From Dyadobacter sp. CY323 (GTDB lineage: Bacteria > Bacteroidota > Bacteroidia > Cytophagales > Spirosomataceae), in the NCBI RefSeq assembly GCF_021390245.1, contig NZ_JAJUXH010000001.1, forward strand, positions 1-64,000: 64,000 bases of DNA. The letters run 5' to 3'. The position numbers and the translations under genes were made by a program. A model generated the notes under the pieces. It worked only from the letters and a program-made list of their open reading frames with translations. It did not search any database and was not told where the DNA came from. Below, in pieces: positions 1 through 8,170 of this stretch; positions within the stretch are counted from its first letter, which is position 1, and the number at the start of each line of letters is the position of its first letter.

Positions 1-39
1 CTTTAAAAACTCATCAGTCAACAAATCTTCTGGTCTCAT
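1..39 (-). CDS. N-terminus of a possible transposase, cut by window edge
   Basis: An ATG at 37-39 on the minus strand opens a frame reading MRPEDLLTDEFLK to the window edge. The acidic start with a short LLTDEFL helix resembles the first residues of IS256-type mutator transposases of Bacteroidota, but 13 residues cannot settle this. The rest of the gene lies outside the window. Any small protein with a similar start is possible, so the family call is a weak inference. Confidence 0.25.
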   Translation of the reverse strand, partial: MRPEDLLTDEFLK

Positions 40-373
40 AAACTGTGTTTTGTTAAAAGTAAAAAATCGGAGTTACAAACCCCGATTTAAACTTTACACA
101 GATTTTGAGATAGTGTCCATTCATAGGATCCGGAATGACAAATATCGATGCTTATTACTGCCAAAGAAAGCTTTTTGGTATTGTAAATGCAATAGTAGTC
201 CACGCCGTGGTAATGTATCACTAAACTCTCCATTCTTAAAGTTTTGTGTCGTTTGTTCGCGCTAGCATTCCGACTGTATCAGATTTTGGACGTTTTATGA
301 GACCAATAGTTACATCTTTTTGATATTTGTAATCTGAATTGGGCCTCCCAGAGGCGGAAGCCTTAACTCGGGA
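40..373. other. Intergenic stretch, no supported gene
   Basis: No convincing reading frame is seen. The rightward frame at 50-265 is rich in Lys, Arg and Cys, has no recognisable motif and lies where the upstream region of the minus-strand edge gene should be. A 12-bp segment (tttatgagacca) occurs near 294 on the plus strand and again, inverted, at the start of the edge gene. If the edge gene is a transposase this stretch would include its element end, but terminal inverted repeats cannot be tested with the other end missing. Confidence 0.4.
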
Positions 374-970
374 TTATTCTATTTCCTTTAGATGTTCTAT
401 TGCCCTGCTGGCATTTGGCTTTCCCTTTGATTGCTGCATAAATGTTTCAACGACTTGGTTTAAAGTATCAAAATTCCCTTTTGACTTTAAGAGTGTGGTT
501 AGATATTTAAACCTGCCTATTTCCGTAGTGCCGGCATAGCTCTCATTCATCCAACCGTTTATTAAGCCTTCATCAGACAAGCGTTTATTTATTTCAGGCA
601 CTATAATACTTTGAACAGTTTCCTTTACATTAGAAGTAATGCCGCTCAAGTTGTCTGATGTACTGACATTCCACCAATAATCAGGGCTACCTGGCATAAA
701 ACTCCCGACCCTTGCTTCCCAATGACACTGTTCAACTTCTGGTTTTGCTGAACTATTATAGTCATATTGTAATTTCCCTAAAACATCGGAATAGATGCCA
801 AAATTGATTGTAAATTTGACTACTTCATTCGTGCTTTCCCTGCTTTTTTGAAAGTTTACAACCCCATAATTCTTACCCGCTTCTAAGTAAAAACTATTTT
901 CTTTTTTACTAAACCCCATTGGCTTCAATATGGGGGTTAATGCTTTAATAAGTTCTTTAAATATCTCCAT
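374..970 (-). CDS. DUF4304 family protein, putative immunity protein
   Basis: The 198-aa protein begins MEIFKELIKALTPILKPMGF, followed by a K-rich strand and a YGVVNFQKS segment. That is the usual opening of DUF4304, whose members often sit near toxins and are annotated as possible immunity proteins. No signal peptide or membrane segment is seen, so it should be cytoplasmic. Its ATG lies two bases after the stop that the decayed toxin frame reaches at 972-974, the tight toxin-then-immunity spacing of polymorphic toxin loci. The frame is intact although the toxin is broken. The immunity role is inferred from position; the family assignment rests on sequence resemblance. Confidence 0.65.
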   Translation of the reverse strand: MEIFKELIKALTPILKPMGFSKKENSFYLEAGKNYGVVNFQKSRESTNEVVKFTINFGIYSDVLGKLQYDYNSSAKPEVEQCHWEARVGSFMPGSPDYWWNVSTSDNLSGITSNVKETVQSIIVPEINKRLSDEGLINGWMNESYAGTTEIGRFKYLTTLLKSKGNFDTLNQVVETFMQQSKGKPNASRAIEHLKEIE

Positions 971-971
971 T

Positions 972-1420
972 TTATTTTACCAATTTTGTAGGTTTTCTAA
1001 CTAATTGTACAGGATAGCCATTTGCCTCAAGCCAAGCATCTTTTAATTTTTGCAAAAGAAAGGTAACGAGAACCACCTGCTTTAGTTTCTATACCTCCCA
1101 AATTAACCCCATTATGCCAAACGTCTAAATCCATATAACGCTTACCAAATGGTGTCCTTTTGAAAACTTCTGTATTTACCGTACGCCCTTCTGCTCTCAA
1201 TGCTGTTGCTAATTCATCTCTAAACAAATTACCTGCTGTTCTATTCGCTTGAACTAAGGATGATCCCCCCTTAGCGACTTTCCCACTGGCAATGCATCCA
1301 AAATAATAGATGCCATCCCCGTCACTATCTGCGTATTGTTCTTCTTAACCGCTCCTCCACTTACATTGACAATCCCACCTAAAATGGGCACATAAACCAG
1401 TCGCACCGTTCGGAGGTTTT
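972..1420 (-). pseudogene. Decayed polymorphic-toxin C-terminus with PD-(D/E)XK-like motif, two frameshifts
   Basis: Three minus-strand frames join into one plausible protein. A pretoxin-like hydrophobic part (PILGGIVNVSGGAVKK ... SIILDALPVGK) shifts frame near 1275-1282 into VAKGGSSLVQANRTAGN-FRDEL. This continues through a short domain with DLDVWHNGVNLGGIETKAG, a D-x(n)-E-x-K pattern typical of restriction-endonuclease-fold toxins. A second shift in the base run near 1041-1055 leads into DAWLEANGYPVQLVRKPTK and a stop at 972-974. One inserted or deleted base explains each shift. No Rhs or other delivery module is seen upstream of about 1420, so the gene is also truncated. It may be an orphan toxin tip. 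The nuclease call rests on the motif only; sequencing error could explain either shift. Confidence 0.6.
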
Positions 1421-1618
1421 GTGAGAGTAGTTTATGCGGTAAACTGAAACATGGGCCAGGTACCTTGTATGATGATAGTAATAACAAACTATCGAGTGCT
1501 TTTATTCGTGAAGCGGAGGCAAAACGGATTAACATCAATTAGTAGCGGCATAAGTAGCATTAGCTCGTTGGCTGTTATATAAATGAAGTGCCAGGTTAAA
1601 AAAACTGATACAATAGAT

Positions 1619-2053
1619 ATGGAAAGGCGTCCATTCCTCAAAATTTTAAGCTTGATCCTAATAACTGTGCTGGTTTCCTGCAAGGACAGACTACCTTCTA
1701 CACCTACTATCGTTACAGGTAGAATCATCGATGAAAATGGTGATCCACTGGAAGGAGCGGGATTGAGGTTATCGGGTTCCAACCTCAAGGGCTTTTCAGG
1801 CTATGACACCTTCAGTATCACGGCTGAAAGTGACAGAAATGGCATGTACCAATTGTCTCAGGTCGCCCCGGAGGACACCGAACAGATTAGTATTGCCAGC
1901 AGGAGCACTTCGCAAATCAAAATTGATAATCAGCACTATAAAGTATACGTGTTTGCAGACGGACAATATCACTTATCAGCCTCTCCTTATGATATTTCCA
2001 GGTCTGCATGGGGCAAAACGACTACGATAAACTACCAATTCATCAAACAATGA
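1619..2053 (+). CDS. Lipoprotein with carboxypeptidase-regulatory-like domain
   Basis: The start at 1619 gives MERRPFLKILSLILITVLVSC, a signal peptide ending in a lipobox (LVSC), so the mature protein should be lipid-anchored at Cys. An in-frame ATG lies 36 bases upstream but precedes the signal with charged residues. The mature part reads TGRIIDENGDPLEGAGLRL, the first strands of a carboxypeptidase D regulatory-like (transthyretin-like) beta-sandwich common in Bacteroidota surface proteins, followed by NGMYQLSQV. At about 145 aa it is just one such domain, without an enzyme or TonB barrel. Its role is unknown; binding or structural functions are usual. The region upstream on the other strand is the toxin remnant. 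Confidence 0.65.
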   Translation: MERRPFLKILSLILITVLVSCKDRLPSTPTIVTGRIIDENGDPLEGAGLRLSGSNLKGFSGYDTFSITAESDRNGMYQLSQVAPEDTEQISIASRSTSQIKIDNQHYKVYVFADGQYHLSASPYDISRSAWGKTTTINYQFIKQ

Positions 2054-2364
2054 AGCCAAACAATAATCAATATGGGGCTTTTGCGCTTGCCAATTTAATC
2101 CTCTCTCTTCTCACAAAAACGCTTGATCGCGAGACTACTATACTCGCTGCTACCTGGCATAAAATCTGATTTTATGGTATTTTCTAAATAAATTTATCTC
2201 TACGTTATTGGCAATATTCCAAGCGACGTATACTAAGATACTTTTGTAGTCTGGCAATTGAGCTTCCACCGGCATTCATTTTCGAGATTCCTACCTTTAA
2301 TATTGAACCATTTTTCTAATGGCACTATCCAAAAATTTCAAAAAATTTAAAAAAATTTAAAACT
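2054..2364. other. Intergenic stretch, no gene seen
   Basis: This AT-rich region has many stops in all frames. It ends in an A/T-rich run (repeated aaaatttaaaa-like steps) just before the next ATG, as is common in front of Bacteroidota genes without a Shine-Dalgarno site. No clear terminator or repeat is visible. Confidence 0.5.
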
Positions 2365-3696
2365 ATGTGTGCACGAATCATGGTCTTGTTCATAGGGATT
2401 ACATTAGTATTAGTAGGTTGCACAAAGGAGAAAATGTCGCATGATCCAACGGAGCCCAATCAAGATGTAACGGAAGTTCCAGTTACGCCTATTGTCACCG
2501 ACAAATTCCTTGGAGACATTGGAGAACTTCGGATTACACCTTATGCTAGAAACCTTCAATCGGGATTTAGCGTATACTCGTCACCCCTCCGATTTGATAA
2601 ATGGCTTGAAAGACCAACGAATAAACCAGAATATGGCAGAATAGTAGCGGCAGGAACCTCAATAGAAATGATTGTTATCGGAGGGTCCTTATCGGCCGGG
2701 GTAAAGGATGGAGGATTGTCCAGGGAAGGTCAGCTTGGCTGTTATTCAAATCTGGTAGCTACTCAACTTGGAATGATTGATTTTGTCACCCCGGTCTTCG
2801 AAGAGCCATATTCTAACGGGACTGGATTTGATATAAGAATGAACCGCAGTGAACTTTTTTTTAACAGAGTCAATAATGATCTGGCTATTTTACAGGCCGA
2901 AGCACACGGCAACCCGCCCGTGCTTCGGCCTTTTAAAGGGCCAAACGTCAGCAATTTTTCAGTTCCATGGTTAACGACATGGGACATCTTCGCCGCGACC
3001 TGGGATTCAACTAGAATAGGAAAAGGGGTTAATGCCTTTGGCGTTTCGTGGGCGCCATTTCTTCCTTATGCATGGCGTTTTGTTCCAAGAGCACATTTTG
3101 AGCAGGGTACATTTTATCAGCACATACGAAAAACCCAGAGTTACAACTTCTATTTATTGGAGGACCGGGGCGATTATTTCCTCAACGCAATCCGTATGAA
3201 ACGACCAATCAGCCAGGGGGCGTTGCTGTACGATATGAAGGAAGGCGAATATCATACACTTCGGCTGATAAAAATGCTGTCGTACGCGGGGCAGAAAGGC
3301 GTTATCATGACGGTCCCTCGCCTCCGTGATCTGGGCATTACGGATTGGAATGTTACTGTTTTAAACACCAATGAGAGTCAAATGTATGATACCGCCGTTG
3401 AAATAAACAACGGCCATTTTCGAAAGTGGGCGGCGGAGCATGATTTGGCGCTCGTTGATCTTGAAAATCTATATTCCGATATTAATAACGGTCGGTATAC
3501 AACCGAACAAGGCTTGAAAATAACCGGTGGATTATCTGGCAATTTCTTTTCGTCAGATGGGATTTACCCCACTACGCTCGGACAGGCTGTTATCGCTAAT
3601 GAAGTCATTAAGGCAATTAACATCCAATATAATTCAAAAATCCCATTGGTTGATATTAGATCTTACATGTCCACTATCGGCGTTTCTATTGACTAA
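2365..3696 (+). CDS. SGNH-hydrolase-like lipoprotein lacking the catalytic His
   Basis: The 443-aa protein starts with a lipoprotein signal (MVLFIGITLVLVGC). Around residues 105-113 it has VIGGSLSAGV, matching block I of SGNH/GDSL esterases with the nucleophile Ser, and a following YSNLVATQLG segment as in Bacteroidota SGNH lipoproteins. Near residue 398 the block V region reads SSDGIYPTTLGQAVIANEVI, where the family has DG(I/V)HP. The Asp is kept but the His is Tyr. The rest of the block V context, including the G and A(I)ANE part, is conserved, so the alignment is secure. The protein may be a non-catalytic member or use another general base. It stands alone, ending before a hairpin shared with the convergent gene. 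Confidence 0.6.
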   Translation: MCARIMVLFIGITLVLVGCTKEKMSHDPTEPNQDVTEVPVTPIVTDKFLGDIGELRITPYARNLQSGFSVYSSPLRFDKWLERPTNKPEYGRIVAAGTSIEMIVIGGSLSAGVKDGGLSREGQLGCYSNLVATQLGMIDFVTPVFEEPYSNGTGFDIRMNRSELFFNRVNNDLAILQAEAHGNPPVLRPFKGPNVSNFSVPWLTTWDIFAATWDSTRIGKGVNAFGVSWAPFLPYAWRFVPRAHFEQGTFYQHIRKTQSYNFYLLEDRGDYFLNAIRMKRPISQGALLYDMKEGEYHTLRLIKMLSYAGQKGVIMTVPRLRDLGITDWNVTVLNTNESQMYDTAVEINNGHFRKWAAEHDLALVDLENLYSDINNGRYTTEQGLKITGGLSGNFFSSDGIYPTTLGQAVIANEVIKAINIQYNSKIPLVDIRSYMSTIGVSID

Positions 3697-3728
3697 CAAT
3701 CCTGGACTGGCACCTGGGGTTGAGAGCA

Positions 3729-3773
3729 AAAAAGGTCATGAATAAACTGTTGTTGGTTACTCATGACCTTTTT
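3729..3773. terminator. Bidirectional terminator hairpin
   Basis: Perfect 13-bp arms (3729-3741 and 3761-3773, core ggtcatga/tcatgacc) with A-run and T-run flanks lie between two convergent genes, serving both strands. Confidence 0.8.
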
Positions 3774-3789
3774 ATGAAATCTCAAAAGA

Positions 3790-4812
3790 CTACGGTTTAA
3801 CAACAAAAATGGATGTCGCGGCAGCATTTTTAGTGCCATCTGATAAGTTCCTAGAAATGCCGTTTTTCCAGTACTTGGCAATTCCATTTGAACCATTCAC
3901 ACCTACTCCCCCCACATACACATCGTTATTCATGATTGAAATACTAGTAGCATTTAACCCGCCTTCGAGTATAATTGGTGCACCATTTTTCCAATATTTT
4001 GCTATGCTTATTCCGCCATTAATTTCATTACCTGAAATGTACACATCACTACCTGAAACTTTCAAATCAAGTCCAAATGACATATCGACTCCATCAGTCA
4101 AAGGAATATCAACGCCATTCTTCCAGTATTTGGCAATGGCTTTTGTGGAATCTTGCTCATAGCCCACAACATGAACATCATTGCCAGATATCGCAATGGC
4201 ACTGACTCGCGTGTTTTTAGAACCATCGCCTAAATCTACGGCTGTTCCGTTCTTCCAATACCTAGCGACAGTATGTGTTCCGTTAAAAGTGTTACCTCCT
4301 ATGTAAACGTCGTTGTCAGACACGGCAATGGCTTGTGCCCAGCCATTTATCGCATCGTTAAGTCTAACCGCTATTCCGTTTTTCCAGTAAGTTGCGTTAT
4401 AGTGACTTGAATCAGAAGGGATTATTCCAATACCAGCAATGTAGACGTCATTTCCTGATGTCACAACGTCGTGCAATACCGAGGGCACAAACTCGCCTCC
4501 GAGCTGCGTTAATATGCCGTTTTTCCAATATCTACCTATGGATACATTTTGCTCATTAGCCTCGAAGCCTACCACGTGCACATCATTTCCAGATACAGCA
4601 ATAGACGTGGGCTCTACCGCGATTACAGACTTCATTAGTTCCACTGCTATACCATTCTTCCAGTATTTTGCCTCGTAACCGGCCGTTGATATTTCATATC
4701 CTGCGACATATACAATTGGCTCCTGATCAGGTATTACATGATCAACCATGGTGCATGATAAGGGAAATAAAGAAACTAAAAGCAGAGGTAAATAAGTGTA
4801 AATTTTTTTCAT
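3790..4812 (-). CDS. Repeat lipoprotein, beta-propeller-like (YWKNG repeats)
   Basis: The 340-aa protein starts with a signal peptide and lipobox (LLLVSLFPLSC). The mature chain is built from about seven units of roughly 43 residues, each with the pattern SGNDVYVAG-(x)n-AKYWKNG-x(3-5)-L-x-DG. Such Kelch/propeller-like repeats are common in Bacteroidota lipoproteins and would close as a propeller at the cell surface. No catalytic residues are evident and ligands are unknown. The repeats differ at the DNA level, so they are old rather than recently expanded. The start is placed at the ATG giving the shortest signal peptide. The gene converges on the SGNH-like gene. Confidence 0.65.
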   Translation of the reverse strand: MKKIYTYLPLLLVSLFPLSCTMVDHVIPDQEPIVYVAGYEISTAGYEAKYWKNGIAVELMKSVIAVEPTSIAVSGNDVHVVGFEANEQNVSIGRYWKNGILTQLGGEFVPSVLHDVVTSGNDVYIAGIGIIPSDSSHYNATYWKNGIAVRLNDAINGWAQAIAVSDNDVYIGGNTFNGTHTVARYWKNGTAVDLGDGSKNTRVSAIAISGNDVHVVGYEQDSTKAIAKYWKNGVDIPLTDGVDMSFGLDLKVSGSDVYISGNEINGGISIAKYWKNGAPIILEGGLNATSISIMNNDVYVGGVGVNGSNGIAKYWKNGISRNLSDGTKNAAATSIFVVKP

Positions 4813-5207
4813 TGAATTGGAAGGTGATTAAGCTGTGTTTTAAATTTTTTTAGCATTTTGCCAATTGTTGTAAAGTAATAGGGTTTTTCCATTTACCAGA
4901 TATACTGCTGGTGAAACTGCTCAACATGCATTAATGAGTTGGAGTCTTTCGGCATCGCATACGGAATCAGGAGGCCGGAAATGTCATGAAAGATGTCCGC
5001 TCAGTAATACCATGCTGAAAAGGTGCTTTAAGCGCTTTAGTAATAGATAGAAAGTCAGCCTTACCTGTAAGTGAAAGAGGTACACGTAGATTGCAGCCAA
5101 CCCTCGAAGGATATAGTCTAGCGAATGTAGATATTTATGCGTTGACGATAGCTGACTATGTAGTTACACTTGCCGACTAAGTTACACATCAGTGACATAA
5201 ATTCAAA
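4813..5207. other. Intergenic stretch, no gene recognised
   Basis: Both strands carry frequent stops and no recognisable coding piece. The left part (4813-4900) is AT-rich and must hold the promoter of the leftward lipoprotein gene. The middle is more mixed in composition and may be decayed sequence. A 17-bp word at 5018-5034 recurs at 6747-6763 inside the glycosyltransferase-like gene, which is not far from chance expectation. Confidence 0.4.
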
Positions 5208-5954
5208 ATGCTTGTCGAACAAAACCCTATATTACTGATGCTTAGGGCCTATCTAGACATTGTTATTCACACCAACTCGACATGCCTAAATATCAATATG
5301 CTGAAACAAATTACACTGGCGTGCTATGCGCAAGGCCATGCAAATCAATTTATAAACTCCGACACTTGGGCGGTTTCTGAACTGTACTGCTCAATGCTGA
5401 AAAGTTTTGATACAGGGAAAGTTGAGAAGGTTAATGTTAATATCAGGGATGAATGGGGAGACTTTTTAGGATACTATCAAAATCACGCTAGTGTCGTCAC
5501 GATTAGAAATCATTTTGACTTTGGAAGTTATTCAACGTTGAATAAGCGAGAAAAGAAGCTAATGCAATTAGAAGCAGTCCATGCAGGCATGATGCAGGTT
5601 GCATGGAAAGAAGGTTGGAACACAGACTCATTGCTAGATGCCTACAACCAATGTTTAGAAAAGGATCTTAAATACCAATTTAGCGTCGGTAGGCCAAAGT
5701 CTTCACCAAACAGAATTTATAAGATTGGTTTCTGGTGTAATTGGGATTTAGATATTTTTGAACTCTATTGGATTCTGTCAAATAAGCAAGATACAGAGAT
5801 TAAACGTGAGAAATTTATAACTAAACACCCCTCGGTGGGCGAATTTGTATATTATTTAAGTTGGAAGTGGACAAGCTATACATCAGTCATTTTGGAAGAC
5901 AAATATGGAACTAACGAATCTTGGACAACAGAGTTTGGAGATGAAATAGCTTGA
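5208..5954 (+). CDS. Hypothetical protein, 248 aa
   Basis: The family is not recognised. The protein is soluble-looking, rich in aromatic residues and without a signal peptide, with helical segments such as NKREKKLMQLEAVHAGMMQVAWKEGWN and a Trp-rich C-terminus (YYLSWKWTSYTS). Size and composition resemble accessory immunity-type proteins found near toxin loci, but nothing in the sequence proves this. It stands alone between a non-coding stretch and a convergent glycosyltransferase-like gene. The coding call rests on a long uninterrupted frame with a normal amino-acid make-up. Confidence 0.55.
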   Translation: MLVEQNPILLMLRAYLDIVIHTNSTCLNINMLKQITLACYAQGHANQFINSDTWAVSELYCSMLKSFDTGKVEKVNVNIRDEWGDFLGYYQNHASVVTIRNHFDFGSYSTLNKREKKLMQLEAVHAGMMQVAWKEGWNTDSLLDAYNQCLEKDLKYQFSVGRPKSSPNRIYKIGFWCNWDLDIFELYWILSNKQDTEIKREKFITKHPSVGEFVYYLSWKWTSYTSVILEDKYGTNESWTTEFGDEIA

Positions 5955-6109
5955 ATCGTCTAATTTTCAGGTTATTAACCGAGCTAGATCCAAAATTCTA
6001 ATAGATTGCCTCAATCGTCGGAAGATCAATATTTAACAATCCGGGATAGTTGTGAAACAGCCGCGGACGTTTTTTAAGACGGGTGCTGGTTTCACAAGCT
6101 ATGGAATGA

Positions 6110-6958
6110 TCAGCCGGGCAATAGTCGTAAAATGAATTTTTTTGCCCTTTTAAAGATATCATCTTTGCGGGGCTTAGGTTTGCCATCATGCGTTAGGGCA
6201 TTCTCAAAATGGAATAGGAGTTTTTCCCAATATTCTTTGTCCCCTGGCTTTTCAATTTGAAACCGGTCAATAAAGTGTTTGAACAGGTCGTCAAGCATAC
6301 TGTTTTGAGATACAGGAAGGAAACCACTTCGCTTCCGCTCAGGCAAGTTTTTATTTATTTCATGTGAAAAATTTTGAGCAAAGTAATCAATGTGATAAAT
6401 CTCAGGGTTTGTTCTTTTCATCCTTTTTGTGCCCCTGCGTTCGTTCCTCCATGGATTTTCGTTGGGCTTTAAATTACTGATGAAAAATTGTCGATCCCAC
6501 AACGTTACCTGATGGGACATTAGGTACCTCGAATGGCGATTCTCCACTTTGGCAATATTAAAGCCTTCTAGATATTGATCGGTTTCATATGTGTGATACA
6601 CATTTACGCTATGAAGCTTTATTTGCTTGTAGTGGTTTTTGAATGCTATCTCAAACAGTCCATTGAAAAAATCGGCACTTACCGGTTCATTCAACCAAAC
6701 GTCCTCCTGTATATAAATCACATAATCTTCTTTGATCTCGTTAGCTAAAAGGTGCTTTAAGCGATCTGACCACTCCCCTTTTCCAGATTTGATATTTTTG
6801 AAGCCTTCGATTTCCACATCCAATTCTTCAGTGGCGAAATAGTAATTACATTTTATTCCGAAATCCCAATACTTATTAAAAAACTGTTCAAACCCTCTAA
6901 AAAGCAACTGGTATTTGTCACAGGTATGCACAAGCAGTGCAACGTTATTGTCCTTCAT
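6110..6958 (-). CDS. Glycosyltransferase-like protein
   Basis: The 282-aa cytoplasmic-type protein begins VALLVHTCDKYQLLFRGFEQFF, then has YFATEE and VIYIQEDVWLNEPV near residue 90. Short beta strands followed by an acidic E-D pair fit the nucleotide-sugar/metal site of GT-A folds seen in small Bacteroidota LPS and capsule transferases, and the later LWDRQFF and ENPWRNE segments fit that group. No membrane helix is seen, but the Lys/Arg-rich C-terminus could bind the inner membrane. It stands alone beside an IS remnant rather than in a polysaccharide cluster, suggesting a displaced or horizontally acquired gene. The substrate is unknown. Confidence 0.55.
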   Translation of the reverse strand: MKDNNVALLVHTCDKYQLLFRGFEQFFNKYWDFGIKCNYYFATEELDVEIEGFKNIKSGKGEWSDRLKHLLANEIKEDYVIYIQEDVWLNEPVSADFFNGLFEIAFKNHYKQIKLHSVNVYHTYETDQYLEGFNIAKVENRHSRYLMSHQVTLWDRQFFISNLKPNENPWRNERRGTKRMKRTNPEIYHIDYFAQNFSHEINKNLPERKRSGFLPVSQNSMLDDLFKHFIDRFQIEKPGDKEYWEKLLFHFENALTHDGKPKPRKDDIFKRAKKFILRLLPG

Positions 6959-6967
6959 ATAAGCTTT

Positions 6968-7102
6968 TTAAGTACAACTTGCTATTACGCGAAACCCTGC
7001 CCGGTTGTAATGTTGACGGCAGATCTCTTCCACCCGGGTCCCGGTCTCTGACTGTCTAAGCGCAAAAGCGATCTGCGCCTCGGTAAATTTTGACTTTTTC
7101 AT
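6968..7102 (-). pseudogene. IS3-family transposase OrfA remnant
   Basis: From ATG at 7100-7102 the minus strand reads MKKSKFTEAQIAFALRQSE and then TGTRVEEICRQ. This is the start of IS3-family OrfA, a helix-turn-helix protein that binds the element ends. After about 30 residues the similarity stops and an unrelated tail runs to a stop at 6968. OrfA is normally near 90-100 aa and followed by OrfB, and neither is present. It is a 5' scar of a lost insertion sequence just outside the prophage. Confidence 0.7.
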
Positions 7103-7246
7103 TGTGACAAATTACGTTTTTGGTCCGTTTTTGCCACCGAAAATCTTTAGTTTTCAGCTGTCTCGTTTGCCGGGGGGAGGTCAATCACCCGATGCTCACC
7201 TAAATATTGCGAATATTTGCATATTTTGACTAAATCTAAAAAACAA

Positions 7247-7279
7247 AAAAGCCTGTAAATGTATGATTTACAGGCTTTT
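7247..7279. terminator. Strong terminator, probably the original one of tRNA-Ser
   Basis: Arms of 14 bp pair perfectly (7247-7260 with 7266-7279, core agcctgtaaat/atttacaggct) around a 5-base loop, with A/T runs on both sides. It lies just outside attL, where the native 3' flank of the tRNA-Ser gene must have been before phage integration. Confidence 0.8.
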
Positions 7280-7299
7280 GATGCTTTTTGTATTCTTAC

Positions 7300-7323
7300 T
7301 TGCAGAGAGGAAGAGACTCGAAC
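7300..7323. other. attL, 3' tRNA-Ser fragment
   Basis: This matches the last bases of tRNA-Ser at 48017-48040 except one position (7317). It is the displaced host 3' end of the tRNA gene, with the stem-loop at 7247-7279 as its old terminator. The minus strand next to it also has tRNA-like features, described under findings. Confidence 0.85.
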
Positions 7324-7396
7324 CTTATCTGCTAACAAATTGAGGCTGACCGTGTTTTGCACTTGCAAAACGGGGACGTAATCGCGCCCGTAACCG

Positions 7397-7873
7397 CTAG
7401 GCCGTTGCAACCGCTGAAAGCGGCTGTTTCGACTGGGCTAGGGAGGTCATTAAAATCATTACGTCCTCAGACTTTCCCAGTAGGACGTCCACGGTTTTTT
7501 GAAGCCCTGCCATTTGCTGGTTTTTCACTTCCAGTTCCCGGTTTTTGTGATCAAGTTCAGCGCGAAGCTCTTTAAATACTTCCTTAAAACTTTCTTCCAG
7601 CCTAGTCAAGTGTTCGAGTAAGTAATTATCACCCTCAGGCACTCGACCCCCAATTTCCTGCAAAGCAGTGGCCCTACGCTCTAATATGTAATCTGACGTC
7701 ACGCCGAGTACTGACGCCCAGCGTTCTATTTCACTGTTGGACATATCAAATTTCGCATAGCTCTGGTAAATAGCCGCCCTGCTCAACCCCAGTTTTTGGG
7801 CTATGTCAACTGCTTTTATACGGCGATCGAGCACAAGTTCTTTAATAACCGCCCCGATAGGTAGTTTAACCAT
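7397..7873 (-). CDS. Phage repressor-type HTH protein with coiled coil
   Basis: In this 158-aa protein residues 18-60 form an XRE-type helix-turn-helix (VDIAQKLGLSRAAIYQSYAKF, then ERWASVLGVTSDYI). Residues 85-135 form a long charged coiled coil (EESFKEVFKELRAELDHKNRELE), likely for oligomerisation. There is no LexA-type peptidase or self-cleavage motif, so control differs from lambda CI. It is the only leftward gene at the left prophage end and faces the early operon across 285 bp, the classic lysogeny switch layout. Its stop is about 75 bp from attL. The coiled coil may bind an anti-repressor. The repressor role is inferred from position and HTH type. Confidence 0.75.
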   Translation of the reverse strand: MVKLPIGAVIKELVLDRRIKAVDIAQKLGLSRAAIYQSYAKFDMSNSEIERWASVLGVTSDYILERRATALQEIGGRVPEGDNYLLEHLTRLEESFKEVFKELRAELDHKNRELEVKNQQMAGLQKTVDVLLGKSEDVMILMTSLAQSKQPLSAVATA

Positions 7874-8158
7874 TTCTTATAGTGTTTAGTCTTGAAATTT
7901 ACTTTTATGCTTCAAGCGCAAATATTAAATATCAAAGCTAATAATCCAAGTTGTAAAGGTTTTTTGTGGCATAATATGATTAATCGGGGGTAAAGGATGG
8001 TGTTTTGCAAAGCATTTTTATTAAAAAATGAGTAGCAATTGCTAGGCAAAAATTGGCCGTATAGCATTGTCAAAAAATATATGTTTGCAAATGCTATAAA
8101 ATGTATAGACAGTTGTTTTATATTTGAAGCGTAATTCACGCTTTAAGCATAACGACTA
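7874..8158. promoter_or_regulatory. Divergent early/repressor control region
   Basis: A TATATTTG box at 8119-8126 fits the Bacteroidota -7 element and points into the early operon. Just downstream an inverted repeat (8127-8132 with 8138-8143) would cover the start of transcription. A related 13-base word (cgctt-aagcat) occurs at 8138-8150 and, in opposite orientation, at 7907-7919 near the repressor start, differing at two positions. Two further words share tttgcaaa near 8007 and 8084. These are candidate operators; which protein binds is not shown. Confidence 0.5.
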
Positions 8159-8170
8159 ATGGTTCACCTA

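Noticed and set aside
50..265. 71-residue rightward frame
   Set aside because: No family pattern, high Lys/Arg/Cys, and it overlaps the upstream region of the minus-strand edge gene.
38..305. 12-bp inverted match near the left edge (33-44 and 294-305)
   Set aside because: Too short to call a transposon end without the other end of the element.
1489..1788. 99-residue leftward frame
   Set aside because: Antisense to the signal peptide and first domain of the lipoprotein at 1619, with no coding character.
3790..4812. Recent tandem duplication in the propeller lipoprotein
   Set aside because: Units are similar as protein but differ strongly in DNA, so it is old family structure rather than a recent expansion.
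5018..6763. 17-bp word shared at 5018-5034 and 6747-6763
   Set aside because: One such match is not far from chance in 64 kb, and one copy is inside a coding gene.
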